64,000 nucleotides of DNA from Datisca glomerata (Eukaryota; Streptophyta; Magnoliopsida; Cucurbitales; Datiscaceae). Below are positions 21,759 to 33,198 of this stretch, piece after piece (the stretch's first letter is position 1; every line of letters starts with the position of its first letter). The stretch is from contig QANY01004982.1 of the NCBI GenBank assembly GCA_003255025.1, positions 434,591-498,590 of the forward strand, in the 5' to 3' direction. The notes under the pieces are model-generated. The model was not told where the DNA came from, made no database searches, and saw nothing but the letters and a program-made list of their open reading frames with translations. Position numbers and translations under genes: made by a program.

Positions 21759-22676
21759 ATTAGTTGTGGGTTATAAATGGGTTTACAAGATCAAAACTCG
21801 TTCTAATGGTTTAGTTGATAGTTGTAAAGCTCGGTTAGTAGCAAAAGTGTATACATAAGAGAATGGAATTGATTGAATTGATTATGAAGAAACATTTACT
21901 CTTGTTGCTTGTCTTAGATCACTACGAAGTTTACTTGTTGTTGCTACTGTTCATAAATGGAAATTACAACAAATGGACATCAAGAATGCATTTCTCAATG
22001 GTGAACTAGCAGAAAAAGTATACATGAAGCCTCCTCCAGGATATCATCATTCACCAAACAAAGTTTATAAACTTCATCAAGCTTTGTGTAGTCTTAAACA
22101 AGCTCATTGAGCTTGGTTTGCCAAATTCAGTACTACAGTTATGTAGTTTGGTTTCACACCCAGCTCTCATGACTCAGCACTATTTGCTCAAAAATTTGAT
22201 AACAGCATTATTGCTCTATGTTGATGATTTGTCTGGCATTTCTGATCTAATATATTTTCTTAGTCGTCACTTCGAGATGAAAGATTTGGGTCTTCTCAAT
22301 TACTTTCTTGGACTTAAACTCTCACCTGATTCTGATGGATATTATCTCTCTCAGGCTAAATATACTTCTGATCTTCTCATCCGTACTGGAATAAGTGATA
22401 GCAAAACTACTCCCACTCCTCTAGAACAAAATGTTAGGCTTAATCTTCTTGATGGATCACCATTCCATGATACAACACTCTATCAACAATCGGTGGGAAG
22501 TCTTATCTATTTAACTATTACTAGGCCTGATATTACCCATGCAGTTCACATAGTCAGTCAATTTATATCTTATCCCCGATCTGTGCATTATTCTTCGGTT
22601 CTTCGGATACTACATTATGTGAAAGGCACCTTATTTCATGGTCTGCACTTCTCAACTAAAATTAGTTGTGGGTTAT
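21759..22676 (+). pseudogene. Copia RT copy 1
   Basis: Reads KWVYKIKTRSNGLVDSCKAR, QMDIKNAFLNGELAEKVYMK, then the open stretch 22118-22678 with the catalytic YVDD (LLLYVDDLSGIS), FLSRHFEMKDLGLLNYFLGL and TRPDITHAVHIVSQF. In-frame stops: TAA after VYT, TGA from a 9-bp insertion in the GIDYEETF stretch, and TGA in place of the Arg/Pro codon before AWF. So the fingers region is dead although the catalytic box is whole. Confidence 0.85.
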
Positions 22677-23578
22677 AAATGGGTTTACAAGATCAAAACT
22701 CGTTCTAATGGTTTAGTTGATAGTTGTAAAGCTCGGTTAGTAGCAAAAGTGTATACATAAGAGAATGGAATTGATTAAATTGATTATGAAGAAACATTTA
22801 CTCTTGTTGCTTGTCTTACATCACTACGAAGTTTACTTGTTGTTGCTACTGTTCATAAATGGAAATTACATCAAATGGACATCAAGAATGCATTTCTCAA
22901 TGGTGAACTAGCAGAAAAAGTATACATGAAGCCTCCTCCAGGATATCATCATTCACCAAACAAAGTTTATAAACTTCATCAAGCTTTGTGTAGTCTTAAA
23001 CAAGCTCATTGAGCTTGGTTTGCCAAATTCAGTACTACAGTTATGCAGTTTGGTTTCACACCCAGCTCTCATGACTCAGCACTATTTGCTCAAAAATTTG
23101 ATAACAGCATTATTGCTCTATGTTGATGATGTGTCTGGCATTTCTGATCTAATATATTTTCTTAGTCGTCACTTTGAGATGAAAGATTTGGGTCTTCTCA
23201 ATTACTTTCTTGGACTTAAACTCTCACCTGATTCTGATGGATATTATCTCTCTCAGGCTAAATATACTTCTGATCTTCTCATCCGTACTGGAATAAGTGA
23301 TAGCAAAATTACTCCCACTCCTCTAGAACAAAATGTTAGGCTTAATCTTCTTGATGGATCACTATTCCACTATGCAACACTTTATCAACAATCGGTGGGA
23401 AGTCTTGTCTATTTAACTATTACTAGGCCTGATATTACCCATGCAGTTCACATAGTCAGTCAATTTCAATCTTATCCCCGCTTTATGCATTATTCAGCGG
23501 TTCTTCGGATACTACATTATGTGAAAGGCACCATATTTCATGGTCTGCACTTCTCAACTAAAATTAGTTGTGGGTTAT
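22661..23578 (+). pseudogene. Copia RT copy 2
   Basis: Nearly identical to copy 1, with the same TAA after VYT, the same 9-bp insertion (here giving TAA) and the same TGA before AWF. Open from 23020 to 23580 with YVDD (LYVDDVSGIS). Differences from copy 1 are scattered point changes. Confidence 0.85.
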
Positions 23579-24471
23579 AAATGAGTTTACAAGATCAAAA
23601 CTCATTCTAATGGTTTAGTTGATAGTTGTAAAGCTCGGTTAGTAGCAAAAGTGTATACATAAGAGAATGGCATTGATTATAAAGAAACAATTACTCTTGT
23701 TGCTTGTCTTACATCAGTACAAAGTTTACTTGTTGTTGGTACTATTCGTAAATGGAAATTACATCAAATGGACGTCAAGAATGCAATTCTCAACGGTGAA
23801 CTAGCAGAAAAAGTATACTTGAAGCCTCCTCCAAGATATCATCATTCACCAAACAAAGTTTATAAACTTCATCAAGCTTTGTGTAGTCTTAAACAAGCTC
23901 CTTGAGCTTGGTTTGCCAAATTCAGTACTACAGTTATGCAGTTTGGTTTCACACCCAACTCTCATGACTCAGCACTATTTGCTCAAAAATATGATAACAG
24001 CATAATTGCTCTATGTTGATGATGTGCCTGACATTTCTGATCTAATATATTTTCTTAGTCGTCACTTTGAGATGAAAGATTTGGGTCTTCTCAATTACTT
24101 TCTTGGACTTAAGCTCTCACCTGATTCTGATGGATATTATCTCTCTCAGGCTAAATATGCTTCTGATCTTCTCGTCCGTACTGGAATAAGTGATAGCAAA
24201 ATTGCTCCCACTCCTCTAGAACAAAATGTTAGGCTTAATCTTCTTGATGGATCACCATTCCACGATGCAACACTCTATCAACAATCAGTGGGAAATCTTG
24301 TCTATTTAACTATTACTAGGCCTGATATTACCCATGCAGTTCACATAGTCAGTCAATTTCTATCTGATCCTCGCTCTATGCATTATTCAGCGGTTCTTCG
24401 GATACTACATTATGTGAAAGGCACCCTATTTCATGGTCTGCACTTCTCAACTAAAATTAGTTGTGGGTTAT
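23563..24471 (+). pseudogene. Copia RT copy 3
   Basis: Lacks the 9-bp insertion of copies 1 and 2 (reads GIDYKETI) but has the same TAA after VYT and the same TGA before AWF. Open 24006-24473 with YVDD (LYVDDVPDIS). The second conserved aspartate region reads QMDVKNAILNGEL. Confidence 0.85.
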
Positions 24472-25360
24472 AAATGGGTTTACAAGATCAAAACTCATTC
24501 TAATGGTTTAGTTGATAGTTGTAAAGCTCGGTTAGTAGCAAAAGTGTATACATAAGAGAATGGCATTGATTATGAAGAAACATTTACTCTTGTTGCTTGT
24601 CTTACATCACTACGAAGTTTACTTGCTGTTACTACTGTTCGTAAATGGAAATTACATCAAATGGACGTCTAGAATGTATTTCTCAATGGTGAACTAGCAG
24701 AAAAAGTATACATGAAGCCTCCTCCAGGATATCATCATTCACCAAACAAAGCTTATAAACTTCATCAAGCTTTGTATAGTCTTAAACAAACTCTTTGAGC
24801 TTGGTTTGCCAAATTCAGTACTACAGTTATGCAGTTTGGTTTCACACCCAACTCTCATGACTCAGCACTATTTGCTGAAAAATCTTGTAACCGGATTATT
24901 GCTCTATGTTGATGATGTGCCTGGCATTTCTGATCTAATATATTTTCCTAATCGTCACTGTGAGATGAATGATTTGGGTCTTCTCAATTATTTTCTTGGA
25001 CTTAAGCTCTCACCTGATTCTGATGGATATTATCTCTCTCAGGCTAAATGTGCTTCTGATCTTCTCGTCCGTACTGGAATAAGTGATAGCAAAACTGCTC
25101 CCACTCCTCTAGAACAAAATGTTAGACTTAATCTTCTTGATGGATCACCATTCCACCATGCAACACTCTATCAACAATCAGTGGGAAGTCTTGTCTATTT
25201 AACTGTTACTAGGCCTGATATTACCCATGCAGTTCACATAGTCAGTCAATTTCTATTTGATCCCCGCTCTATGCATTATTCAGCAGTTCTTCAAATACTA
25301 CATTATCTGAAAGGCACCCTATTTCATGGTCTACACTTCTTAACTAAAAGTTCTCTTTAA
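24456..25360 (+). pseudogene. Copia RT copy 4
   Basis: Also lacks the 9-bp insertion and keeps the TAA after VYT and TGA before AWF; in addition TAG follows QMDV. Open 24806-25360 with YVDD (LYVDDVPGIS). Its end passes without a junction into the RNase H region, so it is the copy joined to the original 3' half of pol. Confidence 0.85.
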
Positions 25361-25836
25361 CTTCACGCATATGTCGATACTGATTGAGCAGGTAATCCTA
25401 CTAAAAGAAGGTCTAGTACTGGATTTTGTTTCTTCTTAGGGGATTTTCTGATATCTTGGCGAAGCAAGAAGCAGTCTGTTACAGCTAGATCAAGCACTAA
25501 GGCTGAATATTAAGCTATGGCAGATGCCTCTCAAAACTCTTGTGGATTTGTTGGTTACTTGGAGATATGGGTGTTGTTCACTCTACTGCTACAATTCTTC
25601 ATTTTGATAATCAGAGCGCGATTCAAATTGCACATAATGATGTTTTTCATGAATGCACTAAACACATAGAGATTGATTGTCACTTCGTTTGTCAACATGT
25701 ATCTTGAGTCACCATTCAACTTCATTCAATTACCTCCAGTGATCAAGCTGCAGACATATTTACTAAGACTCATTCTCCTGAACGCTTCAAAGAATTAGTA
25801 TGCAAACTCAAGTTGACTTATGTCTTGCCACCTTAA
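25351..25836 (+). pseudogene. Copia RNase H, broken
   Basis: The + strand reads [54 protein letters not shown], the family-typical RNase H core (YxDxDWAG and SSTEAEY). The W of DWAG and the residue after AEY are stops, and a frameshift follows near 25530. The region ends with KLTYVLPP-like residues and the stop just before the polypurine tract. Confidence 0.75.
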
Positions 25837-25840
25837 GTGT

Positions 25841-25995
25841 AAGGGGGGTTTCTGCATATATATAGTATATGTGTATCTAGACTAACTGCTCGACCACATT
25901 CACATTGTACTACACCTTATATTGTATTATATATCTTGTAATACATGTTATCATAATCCTATAAAGAGGCTATCATATGTACATATTTTGAAATT
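25841..25995 (+). mobile_element. Copia polypurine tract and truncated 3' LTR
   Basis: AAGGGGGG (25841-25848) is the polypurine tract; TGCATATATATAG (25853) likely begins the LTR. It parallels the inverted copy at 20708-20862 up to TACATATTTTGA, then similarity stops at about 25995, so the last ~30 bp of the LTR are missing. Confidence 0.7.
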
Positions 25996-26554
25996 TTTTT
26001 TTTCAATCAGATCCATTATATATTTATATATTAAATCAAAGACGTACGTGGATATAGAATATATACCTTTTGTAGTTCAATCAAGCGTCCTTGCAATACT
26101 ACGATCTTAATATCTCACAAACGACAGACTTCGAGATCCACACCACGATCTTCCAAGCCAATTCTCAAACGCATTAGGACATGTGTGGGCACGTAGAATA
26201 TATCAGAAATAATTTTCTATCTCCAGGTGTACTCAACACAAGAGATCTAGAGATTCTGGAGAATGACTAATTTTTGAAAGACAAAATTCTGTGAGCAAAA
26301 ACAATTGATTAACTCACAGAGCTTTCAATTAGCTATTTAATCCCAGAGAGTTTCACCCTAATAGCAACTGCACAGTTGTAAAACCGATTCCTCATCTGAG
26401 GCCAATAGAATAATATCAATATATATTTTATAGGTCAAGGCACATCAGATTTTTGGGATATACATAAAATAATAAATTAATTACAAATGCGTCATTACAC
26501 TGGGACTCACTGCAATTGTGCACCACCGCAGTGCCGTGCGCCGTAAGTTGTCAC

Positions 26555-26591
26555 AGTGCCTCACGGCACCATTGTAGTGTCGTGAGGCACT
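26555..26591. repeat. 15-bp inverted repeat in the LTR-like block
   Basis: AGTGCCTCACGGCAC (26555-26569) and GTGTCGTGAGGCACT (26577-26591) pair with one mismatch around a 7-base loop. Confidence 0.85.
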
Positions 26592-26596
26592 AGAGT

Positions 26597-26610
26597 GTGC
26601 CACGTGGCAC
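26597..26610. promoter_or_regulatory. 14-bp perfect palindrome with G-box
   Basis: GTGCCACGTGGCAC contains CACGTG, the core bound by plant bZIP and bHLH factors; another GCCACGTG lies near 26670. The location upstream of the LTR's TATA-like site (minus strand) would fit an enhancer. Regulatory role inferred only. Confidence 0.45.
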
Positions 26611-27990
26611 TATAATACTCCATGTCAATCTTTCATTCCCAATAAGTTATTGACATGTGGCAGTCCAACATGCCACGTGATAATATCTACAAATTTATTC
26701 TTTATTTTAATCACATAAATATCTAGATATTAGTTAATTTAGAATTAACTTATATGAGTATCTCTATCAACTAGCTTACCTGTTAGTTCACAAATAACAT
26801 ATTTAGTTTATTCAAATTTTGAATTATTATCTAATAATAATTTAATATTATCTAATTTCACAGACTAGATATACTACTTCACTTATTGATAATTATAAAA
26901 TTAATCGATGTAATTATTTATTTGTAATTTCTGAAAATAACTATAAATAATTTAATTAATTAATCACACGTAATTATCTTATAATTATGTACATGCCCCA
27001 GAAATATAATTCCTTTTGCAAGTTAGATATTTTATCATGTCCTGAAATATTCACACTCTAAACTGTATAGTACAGAGGTGACTTGAGGAACATGGACTCA
27101 TAATCCTAACCTCTAATAAATCAAATTATTAGTTAAATAATATTATTTATTTATTCCATTATTACTCTACTATAAATATGAAATTGCACTATTAGATATT
27201 ACATTATGTATTTATAGAGTATTCTCGTGTAGTTCATCGATATAATCATTTCATGTAGTTTTGTCCTTTAATTTTTGTTCTTAAATTAGAGTTGATCAAA
27301 ATTACTTATTGATCCTTAAGTACCATTAATTCACTTGTGAATGGCTAATTTATAATTTTTTTATAAAGTTGAGCTCAATAACCATTCAGTTACAGAATTA
27401 AATACTTAAGGGAATCAATATACGATCCGTTATGAAAACTTGGATTCCAAATCTTGTAAGACCGTGTTCTCAGCCATCCATATCACTGAATCTCCAAAAC
27501 AAAAGTCATTAGCTTGTTTTACAAACAAACCTTAATGAGTGAATCAAAGGATCTAGTAGACATGCATAGGAGTTCATGACTACTCAATATTCAGCATCAT
27601 CTACATATGATCATCAGCTTGATATGTATTAAATTTTATGATAAACGATAAGTTGATAAAGATATTAATCCACATCGGTCCTGTCATATATACTCTTATT
27701 ATATAAAGTACATTCACTAAGATATCTATTCACATCAATGATCCGGATCTAGATCGCATGCATTCATAATGCTTAGTAAACTGTACTAACAACCATTCAT
27801 TAATGATTTCATACTTTAATATGTTACTGATAATTTTATTCATATCTACTATCTTAATTCTCTCGTACTTATAGAAGCTCATAGTCTCGTTAATGAATAT
27901 GAAATTTTCAGATTATATAAATTATTCAACAATAATTTAAAAGCACAATTATAAAAAAAATATAATTTCATTAAATTTCATATTAAAATG

Positions 27991-28347
27991 TCAAAACACA
28001 TGCTTGAGGGCGCTACGCCCAACAGCAATTGCTTCCACCCATTTTGATACATAGTCTACTGCAAGCAAGCTGTAAACGAAGCCAAAAGAAGAGGGGAATT
28101 GGCCTATAGAATCAAGTACCCAAACATCAAAGATTTCAACTTTCAAAATATTTTTCAATGGAAGCTCATGCTGCCTTGAAATATTTCCCATACTTTGGCA
28201 TTGTTCACAAGTCTTCTCAAAAGTGTAGTTATCACGAAAACTTGATGGCCAAAAGAAACCACATTGAAGTACTTTAGTTGATGTTTGTGTTGCTCCAAAA
28301 TGACCTCCATATGGTGATGAATGACAATGATGGAGAATGGCTTTCAT
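27991..28347 (-). pseudogene. Athila integrase, N-terminal half
   Basis: Open for 118 codons: HHCHSSPYGGHFGATQTSTK, then CEQCQSMGNISRQHELPLKN, EIFDVWVLDSIGQFPSSFG, AVDYVSKWVEAIA. The H-C-C zinc-binding part and the first catalytic Asp region (here VLDSIGQFP where most have GIDFMGPFP) are visible. The core breaks off after ALKHVF at the element's truncation, so the remaining catalytic residues are absent. Confidence 0.8.
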
Positions 28348-28392
28348 TTCTTCTTCTTGTACACATCTTCAGATGATTTTATCGGAGCATTT

Positions 28393-30090
28393 TTAGAACA
28401 ATAGTGGTTCATCCCAAAGATAGAATTTCACATCATGGAGAAACTTTTTGCGTTGATGATAACTGAGATCTAGCAGCAGCATCTTACAAGCTAGGTAGTT
28501 TACCATATTAGCATACCAAGGAAGCTTGAACTCGCATGCAAACAATTGCTCATCAGGAAATGCTTCTTGAATCATAAAATCATATTGAACTTCTTCATGT
28601 TCCAGCCGTGATAGATGATCAGCAACTAAGTTCTCACCTCTCTTCTTCTCAAAAATCTCTGAATCAAACTCTTTGAGAAGAAGGATCCAACAAATCAACC
28701 TAGGTTTAGCATCTTTCTTTCCAACCAAATGGTCAGTGAACACTATCACCTTTGTACAAGTTAGATAGGGCCAAAATTTATCGCAAGCAAAAACCACAGC
28801 AAGCATCTCTTTATCGGTGGTTGTATAGTTTAGTTGAGCTTCATTCAAGGTACGACTTGCATAATACATAGGCCTAAACAATTTCTCTCGCTTTTGTCTC
28901 CACACCACTCCAATTGCAAAGTCACTCACATCACACATAACTTCAAATGGTTGACTCCAATCGGGTACAGCCATTATTGGTGCTAAAATAAGCTTCTTCT
29001 TGAGCATATTAAAAGGCATGCAAACAATCATCATCAAAGTTAAAATGAGAATTTTTTTCAAGAAGATTACATAAAAGTTTTAGAGATTTTAGAAAAATCC
29101 TTTATAAATATTCTATAAAATCTTGCATGACCCAAAAAACTTCGTATTCCCTTCACATTCTTTGGAGCTGGTCGTTTTCCAATTGTTACAATCTTAGCTC
29201 AATCAACTTCAATTCCTTTTGAGGATACTCGATGGCCAAGTACAATTCCTTCTTCAACCATGAAATGACACTTCTCTCAATTAAAGACTAGATTTGCCTC
29301 TTCACATCTCTGTAAAACAAGAGCTAAATTATGCAAACAATGGTCAAAAGATGTACCAAAAACTAAAAAATTGTTTATGAAAATTTCCATGATATCCTCC
29401 ACCATATCAGCAAAAATGGCCATCATGCAACGTTGAAATGTAGTAGGGGCATTGCAGAAACCGAATGACATTCTTCTAAAAGTGAATTCCATAGGGGCAT
29501 GTGAAAGTATTATTTTTCCTGATCTTTGGGGGCTATGGCACTTTGATTATACCCTGAGTAACCGTCTAAGAAACATGAATATAAATACCTAGCCAATCTA
29601 TCCAACATTTGGTTAATGAACGAAAGTGGAAAATGATCCTTTCTTGCTGCTTTGTGCAACTTAAGATAATCCATGCATACATACCAACCTATTACTATCC
29701 TTGTAGGAATTAGCTCATTGTTGTGATTCCTCACTACTGTTATTCCACCCTCTTTTGGAACAACTTGCACTAGACTTACCCAAGAACTATTAGAGATAGC
29801 GTAGATAATTCCTCCTTCAAAATCTCAGTTCTAATTACCTCCTTCATTACTGGATTTAGTCTTCTTTGATGCTCGATCAAAGGTTTGTAAGATTCCTCCA
29901 TTAAGATCTTGTCCATGCAAATGGACAGGCTTATACTTTTAATGTATGAAATGGACCACCCCAATGTTGTTTTATGCTCCCTTAACACACGCACCAGTTT
30001 ATCTTCTTGTTCATGAGTGAGTGATGTAGCAACAAAATTGGATTTTTCATCCAAGAATGCATAACGAAGATGTTCAAGCAACTGTTTCAA
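28393..30090 (-). pseudogene. Athila reverse transcriptase-RNase H, catalytic box lost
   Basis: Pieces: 30090-29776 (LEHLRYAFLDEKSNFVATSL, LGWSISYIKSISLSICMDKI), 29770-29510 (VVPKEGGITVVRNHNNELIP, FLDGYSGYNQ), 29492-29277 (FRRMSFGFCNAPTTFQRCMM, MEIFINNFLVFGTSFDHCLH), then 29061-28393 with RNase H ([48 protein letters not shown]). The box that is F-M-D-D in Athila reads F-I-N-N here, so both catalytic aspartates are asparagine; a stop and frameshifts add to this. Confidence 0.8.
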
Positions 30091-30371
30091 TTCTGCAGGA
30101 ATGTAAGCTACTGTTTTCTACAGCTTTTCCTCTGTTATTGTTGTTGGTTTTGCTGCAGAAATGCTAGAATCTTATTTTTTCTTGAATCTGTTCTAATTTC
30201 CCCTCTACTCTACTAAGGGATGTTTCTTGCTATAAAGCTTCTAAATCACATACATAGTGGAGAAATTATTCACTAACAGTAGATAAATCTGCTCCACGGA
30301 TAGCTGAATTAGTGAAATTACAAGCTTGAGATGAGGTGGTGATGCATCGCTCAAGGTGGTCAGCCGGTACA

Positions 30372-30700
30372 TTATCTTGAAACGCTTCTGCATTTCAAAA
30401 TGACTTCCACCCTAAAACAAGTGTCTATCTCTTCTGGAAATTTCATAGCTTGGAAGATGTTGAACACAGCCTCTTCCTTGTTCACTCCTAATGTTAATTC
30501 CCTTTTTTGAACATCGATCAATGTCCTTCCAGTAGCCAATAATGGTCGGCCAAGTATTAAAGGAACTTCTTGGTCTTCCTCCATATCTAACACCACAAAA
30601 TCAGAGGGGAAAATGAATTTGTCCACTTTTACCAAAACGTCTTCTATGATTCAAAGTGGGTATTTGATGGTCTGGTCTGCTAGTTGTAAAGAAATTGTTG
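30372..30700 (-). pseudogene. Athila protease region, fragment
   Basis: Minus-strand 30635-30372 reads VKVDKFIFPSDFVVLDMEED, VPLILGRPLLATGRTLIDVQ, KRELTLGVN, the highly typical segment after the protease active site in Athila Pol. The upstream part (LMPHSIFRKLRLGELKQT-like, 30760-30690) is in another frame. Confidence 0.75.
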
Positions 30701-31029
30701 TTTGCTTCAGTTCTCCAAGCCTTAATTTCCTGAAAATTGAATGAGGCATAAGATTAATGCTAGCTCCAAGATCAAATACAACTTTATCAAAAAATGAATT
30801 TCCAATAGTTCAAGGTAAAGTGTAACTCCTTAGATCTTTTAGTTTTTTAGGCAACTTCTTTTGAAGAATGACACTACATTCTTCAGTAAGCTTCACCGTT
30901 TTGAACTCCTCTAACCTTCTCTTCTTAGAAATGATATCTTTCAAGAATTTCACATAATTCGGTATTTGTTCTAAGGCTTCTGCAAAAGCAATATTTATGT
31001 GAATTTTCTTAAAAACTTCCAAAAACTTA

Positions 31030-32240
31030 GAAAATTGCTTATCTAATTTTCACTTTTGGAAACGTTGAGGATAAGGAAGGGCAGTAGAAACAATAGGAAA
31101 ATTATCAATTGTAGGAGGCTTTTCGGCCTCTGTTTGTTTCTCGGTCTCAGTCTCTAATTTCCCCATTTTTTCATTGCTTTGGCCATTGTTAGTTGTTGTA
31201 GGGACATATTTTAGCTTATTTGATAGTATTGTTTCAATTTCTCTTCCGCTCCTAAGTGTAATGGCTTTGAATTATTCCTTTGGATTCACTTCTGTGTTAC
31301 TAGGAAAATTCCTCTTTGTTGGGGATTGATGGTGACAGCCAATTGCCCAATTTAAACTTCAAGATTCTTCATTGTGGGTCCCATATTGCTACGATGAGTC
31401 TCAATATTGTCTAGCTATGAGTCTTGCTTCTTCAACCTTGCTTTTGTCTCCTCCACAAAGAGGCCATGGCTTCCTGAAGAGATAATTTCTTCTCACCCAC
31501 TTGACCATCAAATCCAAGAGGTTGTAGCACATTTTTTGTGTTTCCATAAGAAAAATTTTCACGATTTCGAAGCCCTGGATGGTAGTAATTTGGCATTGAA
31601 TTCCCTCAATAGTTGTAGCTTTGACCATTGATGTATTGAACTTGTTCTTTACTTGCATCGTTACTTGAAACTAACATATTTGCAGCAGCCGTTGATTCTA
31701 GATTTGGTGTTATTCCTTGGTTTGTTAAAGCTCAAATTTGATTAGAAAGAGGAACAACTTCAGCTGAAAAAGAGCTGCTAATGGCTCTAATTCGAGAATT
31801 CCAGCTACTTTCTTAGTCATTGTTCTCTCGGTTGGCCATTGATAATTGTTTGAGGCCATTTCTTCCAAAAGAGAGGTGCCACCTTCGGTTGTCTTTGACA
31901 TTAAAGTTCCACCAGCAACAACATAAATTATGGTCCGAGTTTGTCCATTTAGCCCATTGTAGAACATCTGATTTCGTAACCAATCTGGCAATCCATGTTG
32001 AGGGCAACGTCCAATCAAGTCTTTAAACCTTTCCCACGCTTCATAGGTGGAAAAAATCTTGCTAGAAACTTTTTAACCATCTCCATCCAAGTAGTAATAG
32101 TTCCAAGTTGTAAAGATTGAAGCCATCCTCTTGCCTTATCCCTCAAAGAAAAAGGAAACAATCTCAATATGATTGTGTCTTCAGTGACACCATTGATCTT
32201 TATTATGTCATAAATCTCTTTCGATGATATATTGATCTTT
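31030..32240 (-). pseudogene. Athila gag, C-terminal half, broken
   Basis: Minus-strand pieces include RLFPFSLRDKARGWLQSLQL and TTWMEMVKKFLARF near 32180-32050, 32018-31725 (GLPDWLRNQMFYNGLNGQTR, ASNNYQWPTERTMTKKVAG) and 31658-31401. These are the retrotrans-gag and following parts in Athila. The N-terminal region is missing beyond about 32240. Multiple frame changes are required. Confidence 0.7.
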
Positions 32241-33120
32241 CTCTTAGAAACATCTATTCACGCAAGATTATGCAAAATAATCTTTTAAGAGCACATTTAA
32301 ATTAATATTCAATTCTAACTACTTAAGTTGTTATAAGTTTTTGAATCTCTATAATCACCTAAGCCAAATTACCCCAAGATCTAACCAGCAATTTCCTCTT
32401 GCAATAGTACTCACAAGAATAAAATCATCTAATTAATGATCAATAAATTAGAAGCAATAAGAGCAGAGTAATTCAAACAAACTAGCAAGATAATTTATCG
32501 AACTTAAAACTAGAAAAAAAAACAATAAACATAACTTCAGACTTGATTATATCATTTTCCTAGAATAAAAATAGCTTAGTTGATGGTAGAAATTGAAAAT
32601 ATCACTAACAAAACTAACATAAATTAAGTTTCTAAGTAGAGAAAAGTAAACTCTAATGATTCGAAAACTCCACCCCTCCTCCTGGTTCGCTGCCCTCTCC
32701 CTCTTGGTTCGTTGTTCTTCACCCTCTTCCTTCTTCGTCTTCTTGTTTTTAACGCCCAAGATAATGCAACCAAGTTGTTCAACCGAATGGCCATCAAATT
32801 CGGAACTACTTTGATCCAACATAAATTTCAAATTCTAATTTTGAATCTCCACAACTCAAGCAACCAATTTCTGATTTCCTTTCCAGCTTGTTTTTTAGTA
32901 AAAAGAAAAGATGGACACTTAAACACTTCAATAGCCACGTATTCATTTCTGCTTTTGACTATTAATTGATCAAAATAATCACAATTGCTACTTGCTGGAA
33001 TGGGCTGCTTGATGTTATTAGGCAAAATGGGCTTTCTTCTCTAATATGGTTGTCCAAGAATGGAGAAAGGCTAGGCTTGAATAATCTTCCACCAGATCTG
33101 AAAAACAGACAATTAAGCTT
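32241..33120. other. Non-coding AT-rich segment
   Basis: No protein family seen on either strand; short ORFs here are not supported. It may be 5' sequence of the Athila element or another decayed repeat. Confidence 0.4.
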
Positions 33121-33122
33121 TA

Positions 33123-33197
<75 letters not shown>

Positions 33198-33198
33198 C
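33121..33198. repeat. (TAA)n microsatellite
   Basis: About 25 uninterrupted TAA units. Confidence 0.98.

Larger units (their letters stand above)
21759..25350 (+). repeat. Four-copy tandem array of the copia RT region (902, 902, 893, ~895 bp)
   Basis: The junction word ATTAGTTGTGGGTTATAAATG occurs at 21759, 22661, 23563 and 24456. Each unit encodes almost the whole copia RT, from VVGYKWVYKIKT to HGLHFSTK. The last unit runs on at 25350 into the natural downstream sequence, so the array arose from a single RT by joining ...ACTAAAA|TTAGTT.... Units share in-frame stops, listed under the single copies. Confidence 0.95.
20708..25995 (+). mobile_element. Dead Ty1/copia element with four tandem RT copies and inverted 5' LTR
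   Basis: The + strand has integrase C-terminal part, a connection region, four tandem copies of the RT (period about 900 bp), RNase H, a polypurine tract (25841-25848) and the start of the 3' LTR. gag, protease and the catalytic integrase core are missing; in their place stands the inverted LTR-PBS unit. The 3' LTR is cut at about 25995 by the next LTR-like block. Confidence 0.85.
25996..27931 (-). mobile_element. LTR-like block, minus orientation
   Basis: No coding potential. On the minus strand it starts TGTTGAATAATTTATATAATC (right end 27931, giving CAACA on +), contains a TATA-like ATTAAATAGC (near 26335) and GC-rich hairpins, and fits a large plant copia-type LTR. It truncates the copia 3' LTR at 25995 and is next to the Athila remnant at 27985. 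The left end and target-site duplication could not be fixed, and no internal region follows, so solo LTR is an inference. Confidence 0.45.
27985..32240 (-). mobile_element. Truncated Athila-type Ty3/gypsy element
   Basis: Minus-strand order: gag C-terminal half (32240-31030), protease (30.64-30.37), RT and RNase H (30.09-28.39), N-terminal half of integrase (28.35-27.99). The wording of RT and integrase is typical of Athila. Both ends are lost: integrase stops at about 27985 next to the LTR-like block, gag stops near 32240. No LTR or envelope-like region was found. Confidence 0.8.
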
